A model generated the notes under the pieces. It made no database searches and was not told where the DNA came from. It saw only the letters and a program-made list of their open reading frames with translations. A stretch of 42,707 nucleotides of DNA from a virus, in IMG/VR virus record IMGVR_UViG_3300037827_000112, positions 1 through 42,707 of that record. One strand, 5' to 3'. This document shows positions 23,525 to 30,650 of this stretch, piece after piece (within the stretch, counting starts at the first letter, position 1; each line of letters opens with the position of its first letter). The position numbers and the translations under genes are program-made.

Positions 23525-23713
23525 ATGCCAGAGAACACCGCAGCCCGCGCATTGGGCCAAATCATCGAAGTGCTGGAACCACTCGACGCTGAGAAAAGAA
23601 ACCGTGTGATGGAGCTGGTTCACACGTACTTCGCGTCAGAACCGGCACCGGCGAAGCGTCCGTACAATCGCAAGCCGAAAGAGCCGACATTGCCGCTTAC
23701 GGAGGCGAAATGA
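23525..23713 (+). CDS. Small helical protein with basic tail, unknown
   Basis: 62 residues, AAAGGAAAAAG upstream. Helical first half (ALGQIIEVLEPLDAEKRNRV MELV) and a Lys/Arg/Pro-rich tail (KRPYNRKPKEP). Looks like a small nucleic-acid-associated protein but carries no recognised motif. Coupled to the next gene by ATGA. Confidence 0.6.
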   Translation: MPENTAARALGQIIEVLEPLDAEKRNRVMELVHTYFASEPAPAKRPYNRKPKEPTLPLTEAK

Positions 23714-23874
23714 GAAACAAGCAAAATTTTGACGCCAAGTGCTACGAATTGGCCGAGTACTTTATGTCTGAACCGGCCGGCAGATGGCGCGATGAGGACC
23801 GCACCGAACTTGCGGAACTAATCCAGAGAACCATCGAGGATTTTATGCACGAAGGCGAGGACGACGAAGCATGA
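23710..23874 (+). CDS. 54-residue acidic protein, unknown
   Basis: Starts at the ATG overlapping the preceding TGA (GGAGGCGAAATGA) and ends by ATGA overlap with the Gp157-like gene. Very acidic, helical (CYELAEYFMSE, LAELIQRTIEDF, EGEDDEA). Too short for the usual length cut-off, but tight coupling on both sides supports it. Confidence 0.6.
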   Translation: MRNKQNFDAKCYELAEYFMSEPAGRWRDEDRTELAELIQRTIEDFMHEGEDDEA

Positions 23875-24578
23875 GCACTAGCTTCTATGTGATTGAAGAT
23901 TCACTCCAACAACTCGCAGACCTGCGCGAGCAAGCCGAAGCCGAGGGCGACTCGGAAGCGCTCAAGGTGATCGATGTCCAGATCGGTGAATACTTACTCC
24001 GCGAGAGCGACAAGATTTCAAGCTATGTTGGACTGATCCAGCTACGCGAAGATCAGGAATTGAACTGCGACCGTGAAATCGATCGGTGGACCGGGCTTCG
24101 CAAAAAAGCGCGCGCTGACAAGGAGCGGCTGAAAGCAACGGCGCTGGCGGTCATGCAGCGCTTTGACGTGAAGGCTCTGAAGGATGAGCGCACCGGCCAG
24201 GGATTCAGACGCCAAGGCAATAGTGGATTGCAGCCGCTCGAAATCACAGAGACTCCCTGGATCTTGCCGAATGAGTTCAAACGCTACAAGGTGCGCCTGA
24301 GCGCGGTGCAGATGTCGGAACTGATGAAAGCGCTGGGTGAATCTGGAATGGCGGAAGTCATCCTCACTGATTCGGTAGTTGAGGCCGACACAGAAGCAAT
24401 CCGCAAGGCGCTCGCGATGCGGGTTACCTGCCCAGAATGCAAGGGTAATCCGAACATTCCGGAGCCCACCGCGGGAGAAACGTACTTGTGTCCGCGCTGC
24501 AGCGGCGCCGGTACAATCCCAAATTCGATCCCAGGTGCGCGGCTTCTGGAGCGTGGTGAGCAGGTTAGGATTTTATGA
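23871..24578 (+). CDS. Siphovirus Gp157-like protein with C-terminal Zn ribbon
   Basis: 235 residues. N-terminal helical region with two coiled segments (DSLQQLADLREQAEAEGD, DREIDRWTGLRKKARADKER), then the core FRRQGNSGLQPLEI and PNEFKRYKVRLS, the pattern of Gp157 proteins, which occur next to ssDNA-binding and recombination genes. The end carries CPECKGNPN and CPRCSGAGT, a DnaJ-like zinc ribbon that is an addition to the usual family layout. Role in replication or recombination is inferred from context. Confidence 0.65.
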   Translation: MSTSFYVIEDSLQQLADLREQAEAEGDSEALKVIDVQIGEYLLRESDKISSYVGLIQLREDQELNCDREIDRWTGLRKKARADKERLKATALAVMQRFDVKALKDERTGQGFRRQGNSGLQPLEITETPWILPNEFKRYKVRLSAVQMSELMKALGESGMAEVILTDSVVEADTEAIRKALAMRVTCPECKGNPNIPEPTAGETYLCPRCSGAGTIPNSIPGARLLERGEQVRIL

Positions 24579-24832
24579 ATCTCAAACAGCAAGTACAGGA
24601 AGCGCGGGAGCGGGCACAGAATAGGAACATTGGATATTTTACGCAGGCTTCGTATGCCGTGCGGGACATCCCAGCAATGGCCGATGCGCTGGAGCGGAGG
24701 ATGCGAATAATCGAAGAAGTTTACGAATGGTCAGCCGCTCATCCAAACTGGATGGGAAATGATTTTCCCGTGCAGGACCTTCAGGAAGTGATCGCAGAGT
24801 GGAATGGCATAGCGTCTCAGGAGGGGAAATGA
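24575..24832 (+). CDS. 85-residue helical protein, unknown
   Basis: ATGA overlap with the Gp157-like gene. Charged helical N-terminus (LKQQVQEARERAQNRN) and a second helix with RRMRIIEEVYEWSAAH. No known domain. First of a series of small tightly coupled genes (24575-26462) of the kind that carry host-takeover functions in many phages. Confidence 0.6.
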   Translation: MNLKQQVQEARERAQNRNIGYFTQASYAVRDIPAMADALERRMRIIEEVYEWSAAHPNWMGNDFPVQDLQEVIAEWNGIASQEGK

Positions 24833-25014
24833 GCCTACTCCGCACCGAACATCCTCGTCTTGCGATCTGTTGCGGACAGCCACTTTCAGAGTGGTTTATT
24901 TACAAGTCTTACGCTGGCTGGGGAATGCGGTGTCTGTTTTGCGAACGAGTTTGGCCATTCCTAACGCACGCCGAATTTGCGTCTCAGGGCGCACCAAAGG
25001 AGCAAGGGAAATGA
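24829..25014 (+). CDS. 61-residue probable Zn-binding protein
   Basis: Starts at the ATG overlapping the preceding TGA, with GAGGGG upstream. Contains CCGQPL and MRCLFCERVW, four Cys in two pairs (plus His near both), suggesting a small zinc-bound fold. Function unknown. Confidence 0.6.
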   Translation: MSLLRTEHPRLAICCGQPLSEWFIYKSYAGWGMRCLFCERVWPFLTHAEFASQGAPKEQGK

Positions 25015-25349
25015 GCAAGCACACACCGGGTCCGTGGGATAAGGTGGTTCACGGCGAGCGAGATTCGCGAGTCGGCGCAAGCACTCTTATTGCAATAGTG
25101 TACTCAACCGCGTTTAGAGATCGGGAAAATCAGGAAGCGAATGCGCACCTGATCGCCGCCGCTCCGGATCTACTGGAAGCGCTGAAGTCGATTCGCTGCA
25201 CGGATTGTAGGGACGGTGTATTACTAAGCGACTCGTTTTTATTTGATCTGGATCGCGAGGATGAGCGTCAGCCATGCCCCAATTGTGGCCCGCGTTTCAT
25301 CGCCATTTCAAAAGCCGAGGGCGCGTCTCAGAAAGAAGGTGAGTTTTAA
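25011..25349 (+). CDS. HTPGPW/ANAHLIAAAPDLLEAL family phage protein
   Basis: 112 residues, CAAGGG ribosome site, ATGA overlap with the previous gene. It begins SKHTPGPWDKVVHG and has NQEANAHLIAAAPDLLEALK, the hallmarks of a very common phage family of unknown function. A C-terminal extension adds CTDCRDG and CPNCG, a zinc ribbon. Found in many early regions of siphoviruses. Confidence 0.75.
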   Translation: MSKHTPGPWDKVVHGERDSRVGASTLIAIVYSTAFRDRENQEANAHLIAAAPDLLEALKSIRCTDCRDGVLLSDSFLFDLDREDERQPCPNCGPRFIAISKAEGASQKEGEF

Positions 25350-25356
25350 AGCTGAA

Positions 25357-25473
25357 GTGACGACGCCAGCGCCGCATAGGCCCAGGGAGACGTGCCCCGA
25401 ACGAAGCACTTGTGAATCTGGGCAAAAGTTCGGGCGGCGTTGGCGTGGCTATTTCAATAAAGAAGGTGAGTGA
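25357..25473 (+). CDS. 38-residue Cys-containing peptide, tentative
   Basis: GTG start seven bases after the previous stop; the frame ends in TGATG shared with the next gene. Basic and Cys-containing (CPERSTCESGQKFGRRWRGY). It and the preceding gene both end in Lys-Glu-Gly-Glu, encoded by the repeated string AAGAAGGTGAGT. It fills an otherwise empty 120-base gap; evidence is only context. Confidence 0.35.
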   Translation: MTTPAPHRPRETCPERSTCESGQKFGRRWRGYFNKEGE

Positions 25474-25760
25474 TGCGAAAGATTGACGGTAAGTTTCACA
25501 TCGAGGAATTCAGGGGCTCAATTCAAATCGTAAAGACATCCAACGGCGATCCTGTTCCGCTGGAAGAGCCGCTGTTTCTGATACGTGCGCGTGATTATTT
25601 AGCGTTGCCGCTACTCCATGCCTATCGAAAGATGTGCATCGAGGACGGCTGTACAGACTTCCAAATCGAGGGCAACGACAAGGCTATCCTGGAGTTCGAG
25701 AAATTCGCGCGTGAGCATCACGACCGGATGAAGCAGCCTGGAATTACGCGAGGTGAGTGA
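25473..25760 (+). CDS. 95-residue protein, unknown
   Basis: ATG in TGATG, with GAAGGTGA as ribosome site; a GTG one codon upstream is possible. Mixed alpha/beta sequence with strands near the start (KFHIEEFRGSIQIVKTS) and a long helix (DKAILEFEKFAREHHDRM). Resembles small phage proteins that modify host metabolism only in size; no function assigned. Confidence 0.65.
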   Translation: MRKIDGKFHIEEFRGSIQIVKTSNGDPVPLEEPLFLIRARDYLALPLLHAYRKMCIEDGCTDFQIEGNDKAILEFEKFAREHHDRMKQPGITRGE

Positions 25761-26005
25761 TGCCGGATAAATCACGTTGGAGAGTCGGCGGACCACACAG
25801 TTTCGGCGTGGACACCTACGGCGTATATCGCGATGGTGAATGGATGTTTGAATGTAAAAATTCCACGGCAGCGACTGAAGTAGTAGAGTTGCTGAATCGC
25901 GGGCAGACGGAGCGGGAACGGTGCGCGCAGATCGCAGAGACTTACGAGGGCCACGATTGTATAGCGGGCCACAAGATCGCGGCGCGCATCAGGAGCGAAG
26001 AATGA
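25760..26005 (+). CDS. 81-residue protein, unknown
   Basis: ATG in TGATG with GAGGTGAG upstream. Begins PDKSRWRVGGPHSFGVDT, then YRDGEWMFECKN and an Arg-rich helix with QTERERCAQIAETYEGHDC. The first half resembles small phage proteins that have a short beta-meander. Ends by ATGA overlap with the next gene. Confidence 0.6.
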   Translation: MPDKSRWRVGGPHSFGVDTYGVYRDGEWMFECKNSTAATEVVELLNRGQTERERCAQIAETYEGHDCIAGHKIAARIRSEE

Positions 26006-26232
26006 AACTCCCAAATCCCTACAAGTGCGACGAATGCGGAGTGCTGAAAGGTGAAAGTAATCATTGGTGGCGTGCGCGGTTTTCGAAGGGCTTGTTTACA
26101 ATCCGCGCGTGGGGCTCAGTGACCAATGAAACAAAGGGTGAATTTCATCTTTGCTCAGAATCCTGCGCCTCAAAAGCGATGAGCCGGGCAATTGGAGCGA
26201 ATACACCACGTGGTAAGGAAGGTGTGGAATGA
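26002..26232 (+). CDS. 76-residue Zn-finger-like protein
   Basis: ATGA overlap with the previous gene, AGGAG upstream. CDECG near the start and LCSESCASKAM later form a likely four-Cys zinc site around a short beta hairpin (HWWRARFSKGLFTIRAW). FCSxxC-type second knuckles are usual for phage treble-clef proteins. Function unknown. Confidence 0.65.
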   Translation: MKLPNPYKCDECGVLKGESNHWWRARFSKGLFTIRAWGSVTNETKGEFHLCSESCASKAMSRAIGANTPRGKEGVE

Positions 26233-26462
26233 CGCCGCAGGAAGTTTTTGAGCGAGACGGTTTTTTGGTTGTGGCCTCGATCAAGCCGATTAAAATTGGT
26301 TCCCTGGAGGTGATTCAGCACGGCGAGGGGGCAGGATCGACCGTGGTGGTGATCGGCCCAGCCGCGGTCGATGAAGCCGCGCGCCAAGCCACGAGCGCTG
26401 GATGGAAGTGGCCTCCAGTGTACGGAACACAGCAATATTTTTACAAGACGATCGCCGAATGA
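26229..26462 (+). CDS. 77-residue protein, unknown
   Basis: ATGA overlap with its neighbours on both sides. Beta-rich with a Gly-rich central part (LEVIQHGEGAGSTVVVIG) and a C-terminal WPPVYGTQQYFYKTIAE. No motif recognised. Last small gene before the nuclease. Confidence 0.6.
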   Translation: MTPQEVFERDGFLVVASIKPIKIGSLEVIQHGEGAGSTVVVIGPAAVDEAARQATSAGWKWPPVYGTQQYFYKTIAE

Positions 26463-26866
26463 GGAAACGCGCACGCATCGACCAAAACCGGCCCAAGTTG
26501 AGCGAAGCCCACATTCAGAAGGCCATCGTTGACCTGCTGGTGCTGGATGGCTGGCGGGCGTTCCGCACGGACCCGGTGAGCGACAAATCGCGCGGCAGAG
26601 GCTTCGGTGAAATCGGAATGCCTGATTACCTTTTTCTACGGTACGCTCCGATTTCCAGGATTGAAATGGATGTCGTTAACGATACCCAGCGAGCCGACGA
26701 GACGCTCTGGATCGAGTTCAAAGCGCCCGGCAAGAAGCCAGCCCCGGCGCAGCGGCACTGGCACGCCGCTGAACGCGCCCGCGGAGCCTTGGTGATGGTA
26801 TTCGATAGCATCGAGGGCTTCAGGGCCTGGTATCGCGATTCTGGGCTATCTAGGGCGGTGCGCTGA
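26459..26866 (+). CDS. VRR-NUC domain nuclease
   Basis: 135 residues. PD-(D/E)xK-type VRR-NUC layout: SEAHIQKAIVDLL (Glu16, Gln20), GEIGMPDYLFL (Asp56), LWIEFKAPGKKPAPAQRHWH (Glu86 and Lys88). This fold in phages acts as structure-specific nuclease or Holliday-junction resolvase in replication and packaging. Full domain, no extension. Start is the ATG overlapping the preceding TGA. Confidence 0.85.
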   Translation: MRKRARIDQNRPKLSEAHIQKAIVDLLVLDGWRAFRTDPVSDKSRGRGFGEIGMPDYLFLRYAPISRIEMDVVNDTQRADETLWIEFKAPGKKPAPAQRHWHAAERARGALVMVFDSIEGFRAWYRDSGLSRAVR

Positions 26867-26957
26867 TGCCGCTCACCTGGTCAGTACTATTTGCGGATTT
26901 TGGGGCTTGCGCTGGAGCGTGAGTCTGAGATAGGCTGAACGTAGCTGGGAACGTTTG

Positions 26958-27009
26958 TCTGGGCGCGTGATTACCCTCCAAGGCCACGCGCCCAGATGCC
27001 TTTGGAGGG
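26958..27009 (+). promoter_or_regulatory. SD-sequestering pseudoknot/switch RNA leader
   Basis: Stem 1: 26958-26969 pairs with 26985-26996 (12 perfect pairs, TCTGGGCGCGTG with its complement). Stem 2: CCCTCCAA at 26974-26981 pairs with TTGGAGGG at 27002-27009, plus GGC with GCC around one bulged base. The 5' strand of stem 2 lies in the loop of stem 1, an H-type pseudoknot order; alternatively the stems exclude each other. The 3' strand of stem 2 contains the Shine-Dalgarno GGAGGG for the gene at 27013, so folding would block its translation. 26867-26957 holds nothing else recognised. Confidence 0.65.
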
Positions 27010-27012
27010 CAC

Positions 27013-27417
27013 ATGTCATTGTCACGCGGCGCTCGCGCCTGCCTAAAAACTCTTCAGTCCTACCTCGGCGGCAAGAATTACTGCTGGCCTTCTCAGTACA
27101 CTCTGGCGGAAGATTTGAAGTGCTCCCGCCGCTCGGTAATCCGCTACATCAAAGAGCTTCGAGCGGCAAAACTTGTCACATCGGGCAGAAGCAACCGCAA
27201 CACCAGCAATACCTACACTTTGCAGCCTAGTTTGTCACTTCGGGTGTCACATCGTCCTGTCACATTGAATAAAAACCTTATAGAACCTGAAGTGCGGCGC
27301 CCGCCTCAAACGGAAAAACGCACGGAAGGACGCCGGAGGGTGTGGGAGTTTGACGACTGCGATCCGGCCGAGCTTCAGCGATTCATCGATGAACACGAAA
27401 GACGGAGGCAGGCATGA
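27013..27417 (+). CDS. Winged-helix replication initiator-like protein
   Basis: 134 residues. Residues 8-60 form a helix-turn-helix_36-like domain: LKTLQSYLGGKNYCWPSQYT, LAEDLKCSRRSVIRYIKELR, then a wing (AKLVTSGRSNRNTSNTYTL). The rest is basic and probably unstructured. Such domains are typical of phage replication initiators/DnaD-like loaders and of plasmid regulators. No helicase partner is visible, so it may recruit host DnaB. Translation appears gated by the RNA structure immediately upstream, suggesting tight control of replication. Confidence 0.7.
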   Translation: MSLSRGARACLKTLQSYLGGKNYCWPSQYTLAEDLKCSRRSVIRYIKELRAAKLVTSGRSNRNTSNTYTLQPSLSLRVSHRPVTLNKNLIEPEVRRPPQTEKRTEGRRRVWEFDDCDPAELQRFIDEHERRRQA

Positions 27418-27438
27418 CGAGGGAGCGGACGTTCTGAA

Positions 27439-27801
27439 ATGATGACACGCGGCGAACGGCTTCAGGAGCTGGAGGAAATGATTCTTGCTGGCTGGGGTGA
27501 CATGCGAGCTCGCGACATTCCGCCAGATTGGCGAACGCGCAAGCCATGTCCAATATCCACACCGGTGGAAAAACCTGTGGAAACTGAGGAGCAGGCACTT
27601 GCCAGGCAGTTGTGGGAGCGTGACACAGCGAAGCGCAGCGAGCGAGCTAGGGCGTGGCAGGCCAAGGCGCGAACTATCCGGGCCCAGAAGCGATTATTCA
27701 AGCAAGCCGCGATGCGCGCGCGAAACCTTCAGGCGCAGCAATCCCAGCGACGGAATGAATACGTCAGGGAAACTGGAAAGCGGGAGGTGGCTGGATCGTG
27801 A
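27439..27801 (+). CDS. Arg/Gln-rich helical protein, unknown
   Basis: 120 residues, ATG followed by a second ATG. Long charged helices (ARQLWERDTAKRSERARAWQ, QAAMRARNLQAQQSQRRNEY). No zinc or catalytic motif. It is 21 bases after the winged-helix gene and coupled by GTGA to the methyltransferase gene. A role in DNA handling is possible given its basic helices. Confidence 0.6.
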   Translation: MMTRGERLQELEEMILAGWGDMRARDIPPDWRTRKPCPISTPVEKPVETEEQALARQLWERDTAKRSERARAWQAKARTIRAQKRLFKQAAMRARNLQAQQSQRRNEYVRETGKREVAGS

Positions 27802-28385
27802 AGCGAACTTATCCGGTAGAGGTTTTATGGTGCCCGAATCCGTCAAAGACTGAACTGCGGGCGAGTGGCGGTGCCAGGCGAACAGGCTGGATGTTCCCGA
27901 GGGCCGTTGAGAAGCAGCTCATTGAAGACTGCCGAGATCTCACAGTACTCCAGTTGTTTGGTGGACGGAGCAGCTTCGGGACTCGCCTCGATGTGGATCC
28001 GCTGATTCGTCCGGATGTGATCGGTGATGCGTGGCTTCCGCCGTTCCCCCAGGACAGCTTTGACGTCGTCATCATCGACCCGCCTTACATCACCCTGAGT
28101 GCGCAATTAAAACATGCGCTATTTGCGGCGGCGAACAACATCGCCCGAGTCCGGGTGATTTGGTTCTCAACCATCTGGGTGGCCGCGAGCTCGGGATTAT
28201 CGACCGAAAAGGCATACCTGGTTCGCGTGGGCGATTCGTGCAACGCGCGAGTGCTCCAGTATTTTCGCATTCGGCAAAAGATTCAGCCGGTTGCGAGGTT
28301 CAAGCGCGGCCCGGCCATGAAATACAACCGATGGCTCGCGCAGCCCGGAGCATTGCCGTACTCCCAGGCAAATGTGGGTGATTAA
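27798..28385 (+). CDS. DNA methyltransferase-like protein (DPPY type)
   Basis: 195 residues, GTG start overlapping the previous TGA. Class I SAM-dependent fold: VLQLFGGRSSFGTRLDVDPL (motif I region) and SFDVVIIDPPYITL with DPPY at 94-97 (motif IV). DPPY indicates N6-adenine or N4-cytosine methylation of DNA. The motif I glycines are less typical than FxGxG, so activity is likely but not certain. Likely protects phage DNA from host restriction. Confidence 0.7.
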   Translation: MKRTYPVEVLWCPNPSKTELRASGGARRTGWMFPRAVEKQLIEDCRDLTVLQLFGGRSSFGTRLDVDPLIRPDVIGDAWLPPFPQDSFDVVIIDPPYITLSAQLKHALFAAANNIARVRVIWFSTIWVAASSGLSTEKAYLVRVGDSCNARVLQYFRIRQKIQPVARFKRGPAMKYNRWLAQPGALPYSQANVGD

Positions 28386-28409
28386 TCCAATGGAGCCGTG
28401 AACCTGTGA

Positions 28410-28415
28410 TACACT
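28410..28415 (+). promoter_or_regulatory. -10 box TACACT, leaderless start of the packaging unit
   Basis: TACACT at 28410-28415 and ATG at 28424 eight bases later, no ribosome site. No clear -35 and no GCACGTGC operator. Only the -10 pattern and spacing support it. Confidence 0.5.
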
Positions 28416-28423
28416 TTCCCCAA

Positions 28424-28894
28424 ATGCGCAACCTGAAACGTCTTTTAACGATTTCGATCCTTCTGCTGGCCGGATGCTCCGTACTCTCTAGCTTGGAAGC
28501 CGTAATCAACGCCACAGCTTCAGCAGTGCCTATTCTGGAAGCAGCCGGCGTCAATGTTCCACCGCAAGCGGTGACGTACATCGATGCGGTAGCAAACTGC
28601 GCCGGATCTCAGAACGGTTCAACGGCACCGACAGACCAGCAAATCCTTGCGATTGCAGCTTGCATGGCCTCTCAGATCGCGCCAACGCTACCACCCGGAA
28701 CCGCAAGTGCAATTGTTTCAATTGTTGGTGCTGTGGCGAAAGACGTTGCCAATTTCCTTGCGCAGCATCCGCCGGCGGCGCCGAACCCGCAAACCAAGCT
28801 GGCATCGATGAGCGCGGGGGACCAGGCCAAAGTAGCGGCGATCGAAGCGAAAGCGGCCGGCGTTCATGCGAAGCTGAAGGCGTTAAAGCATTAA
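28424..28894 (+). CDS. Lipoprotein, 156 residues, Ala-rich
   Basis: Basic start RNLKRLL, hydrophobic core and lipobox LLAGC (Cys18), so a lipoprotein. The mature part is Ala-rich and helical with a Cys pair (VANCAGSQ, AIAACMASQ) and a Lys/Ala-rich helical end (AIEAKAAGVHAKLKALK). A GTG at 28406 would extend it by six residues but lies in the promoter. Located just ahead of the terminase genes, an unusual place; a superinfection-exclusion or host-surface role is possible. Confidence 0.7.
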   Translation: MRNLKRLLTISILLLAGCSVLSSLEAVINATASAVPILEAAGVNVPPQAVTYIDAVANCAGSQNGSTAPTDQQILAIAACMASQIAPTLPPGTASAIVSIVGAVAKDVANFLAQHPPAAPNPQTKLASMSAGDQAKVAAIEAKAAGVHAKLKALKH

Positions 28895-28898
28895 TTCC

Positions 28899-29300
28899 AT
28901 GGGTGCGGTCAGGCATACCCGACAGACACGCGAGCGCGTGATCGCTGAGTTTCGCCGCTGCGGGCGCGTTGACATGGCGTGCGCCTCTGAAGGCGTCGAC
29001 CGCTCAATGCACTACGACTGGCTGAAGAAAGTCCCGGAATACAAAGCCGCGTTTGAAGAAGCGCGCGAGCAAGTCGCCGGACTCCTTGAAGACGAAGCAG
29101 TTAGGCGCGCTTATCATGGGACTATTAAGCCGGTTTCGATCGGTGGAAAGCTGTACATGGTCACCGAGATGAGCGACCGGCTGCTAGAATTCCTCTTGAA
29201 GTGCAGGAATCGTGAAGTGTTCGGTGACCGGCAGGATCTCCAGCACTCCGGCGAGTTGACCGTTAAACGGCTGATCGGCGTTCCCATCGATGAAATCTGA
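28899..29300 (+). CDS. Terminase small subunit
   Basis: 133 residues. Helix-turn-helix DNA-binding N-terminus (RERVIAEFRRCGRVDMACAS, EGVDRSMHYDWLKKVPEYKA), then EAREQVAGLLEDEAVRRAYHG and the conserved MVTEMSDRLLEFLLKCRNRE. This matches phage terminase small subunits, which recognise packaging sites and oligomerise. Directly upstream of the large subunit, overlapping its ATG by one base. Confidence 0.85.
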   Translation: MGAVRHTRQTRERVIAEFRRCGRVDMACASEGVDRSMHYDWLKKVPEYKAAFEEAREQVAGLLEDEAVRRAYHGTIKPVSIGGKLYMVTEMSDRLLEFLLKCRNREVFGDRQDLQHSGELTVKRLIGVPIDEI

Positions 29301-30604
29301 TGCCGTTCGCGGATTACCGGCCGTATGGAGCAGCTCGTGAAGTTTTCCGGGCGCGCGGTCCTGAGGTAATCCTCTCTGGGCCGGCCGGCACCGGCAAGTC
29401 GCGCGGGATGCTTGAAAAGGTCCACGCGATCGCATCGAAGTACGACGGCTCTCGGCAACTCCTGGTCCGCAAAACCCGCACTAGCCTGACCAACACCACG
29501 CTCGTGACCTACGAGCAGCTTGTCTTGCCGGACGGCCACGCCGAAATGAGCTACCAGGGCGCACGCTACCCGAACGGCTCGATTATTGACTTCGGCGGCA
29601 TGGACAAAGCCTCTAAAATCATGTCGAGCGAGTACGACGTGATTGCGGTTCCAGAAGCAACGGAGCTGACAGAGAACGATTGGGAATCTCTCACCACGCG
29701 GCTTCGCTGGGGAATCGTTCCGTACCAGCAGATGTTGGCCGATTGCAACCCGTCGTATCCGAAACACTGGCTCAAGCAGCGCGGAAACTCCGGTAAGGCG
29801 CTGATGCTCGAATCGCGCCACCAAGACAACCCGGCGCTCTGGAACGGAAAAGACTGGACCGTAAAGGGCGCGGCATACATAGCAAAGCTCGACGCACTGA
29901 CCGGCGCGCGTTACCTGCGTCTCCGGAAGGGAATCTGGGCGGCGGCCGAGGGGATGGTGTACTCGGACTACGACGCCGCAGTGCATCTCATCGACCGTTT
30001 CGAGATTCCACGCACTTGGTCAAGAACGTGGGTGGTCGATTTCGGCTACACAAATCCGTTCGTTTGGCAGGCGTGGGCGCGTGATCCGGATGGCCGGCTG
30101 TTTCGATACAAGGAAATCTACCGCACTCAGACGCTTGTCGAGGATCACGCCAAGCAGATCATGAAAGCCGTCGCTGGCGAACCGAGGCCGATCGCGATCA
30201 TCTGCGATCACGACGCTGAGGACAGGGCAACGCTGGAGCGGCATCTCGGAATGTTGACCGGTGGCGCGTTCAAAGCGATTGCGCCAGGCATTCAGGCTGT
30301 TCAGCGGCGAATGAAACCCGCCGGCGACAAGAGGCCGCGGATATTCTTGCTTCGAGATTCGCTGATCGAGCGCGACGCCAACTTGCTCGACGCTCATCTG
30401 CCGACCTGCACCGAGGAAGAAATTGAGGCATACTCGTGGCCGGTGACGCCTGGGCGCGGAAAAGAAGCGCCGATCGACAAAGATAATCACGGCATGGACG
30501 CGATGCGGTATTGTGTGGCGTTTCACGATTCGCTGGCGAGTGAGCCGATGCGCGACCAGTCGACGGATACGATTTACGAGCGCGTGCAGATCTCGCGGTA
30601 TTAG
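29300..30604 (+). CDS. terL: Terminase large subunit (TerL)
   Basis: 434 residues. ATPase: Walker A GPAGTGKS (27-34), Walker B VIAVPEATEL with Glu119, coupling region ADCNPSYPKHW (147-157). Nuclease: VVDFGYTNPF (Asp247), ICDHDAEDRATLERH (Asp303, Asp305) and NHGMDAMRY (Asp400), the RNaseH-like metal site. Complete length for a Terminase_6C-type enzyme. It translocates DNA into the prohead and cuts it. Starts at TGATG shared with the small subunit. Followed by a 46-base gap with the next promoter. Confidence 0.95.
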   Translation: MPFADYRPYGAAREVFRARGPEVILSGPAGTGKSRGMLEKVHAIASKYDGSRQLLVRKTRTSLTNTTLVTYEQLVLPDGHAEMSYQGARYPNGSIIDFGGMDKASKIMSSEYDVIAVPEATELTENDWESLTTRLRWGIVPYQQMLADCNPSYPKHWLKQRGNSGKALMLESRHQDNPALWNGKDWTVKGAAYIAKLDALTGARYLRLRKGIWAAAEGMVYSDYDAAVHLIDRFEIPRTWSRTWVVDFGYTNPFVWQAWARDPDGRLFRYKEIYRTQTLVEDHAKQIMKAVAGEPRPIAIICDHDAEDRATLERHLGMLTGGAFKAIAPGIQAVQRRMKPAGDKRPRIFLLRDSLIERDANLLDAHLPTCTEEEIEAYSWPVTPGRGKEAPIDKDNHGMDAMRYCVAFHDSLASEPMRDQSTDTIYERVQISRY

Positions 30605-30616
30605 TACCAGTGGGAC

Positions 30617-30644
30617 TTGCGCACGTGCTCTTAACGTGTAGAAT
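30617..30644 (+). promoter_or_regulatory. Promoter with GCGCACGTGC operator (site F), leaderless
   Basis: TTGCGC at 30617-30622, 16-base spacer, -10 TAGAAT at 30639-30644, ATG at 30651 six bases later. The palindrome GCACGTGC is at 30621-30628. It opens the glycosyltransferase island. A GGAG lies just before the ATG but would be upstream of or at the predicted start of transcription. Confidence 0.65.
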
Positions 30645-30650
30645 GGAGCG

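Noticed and set aside
25337-25760. Repeated AAGGTGAGT strings at gene ends, considered as a recombination repeat
   Set aside because: Short and fully explained by shared ribosome-site and stop/start junctions; too short to call a repeat family.
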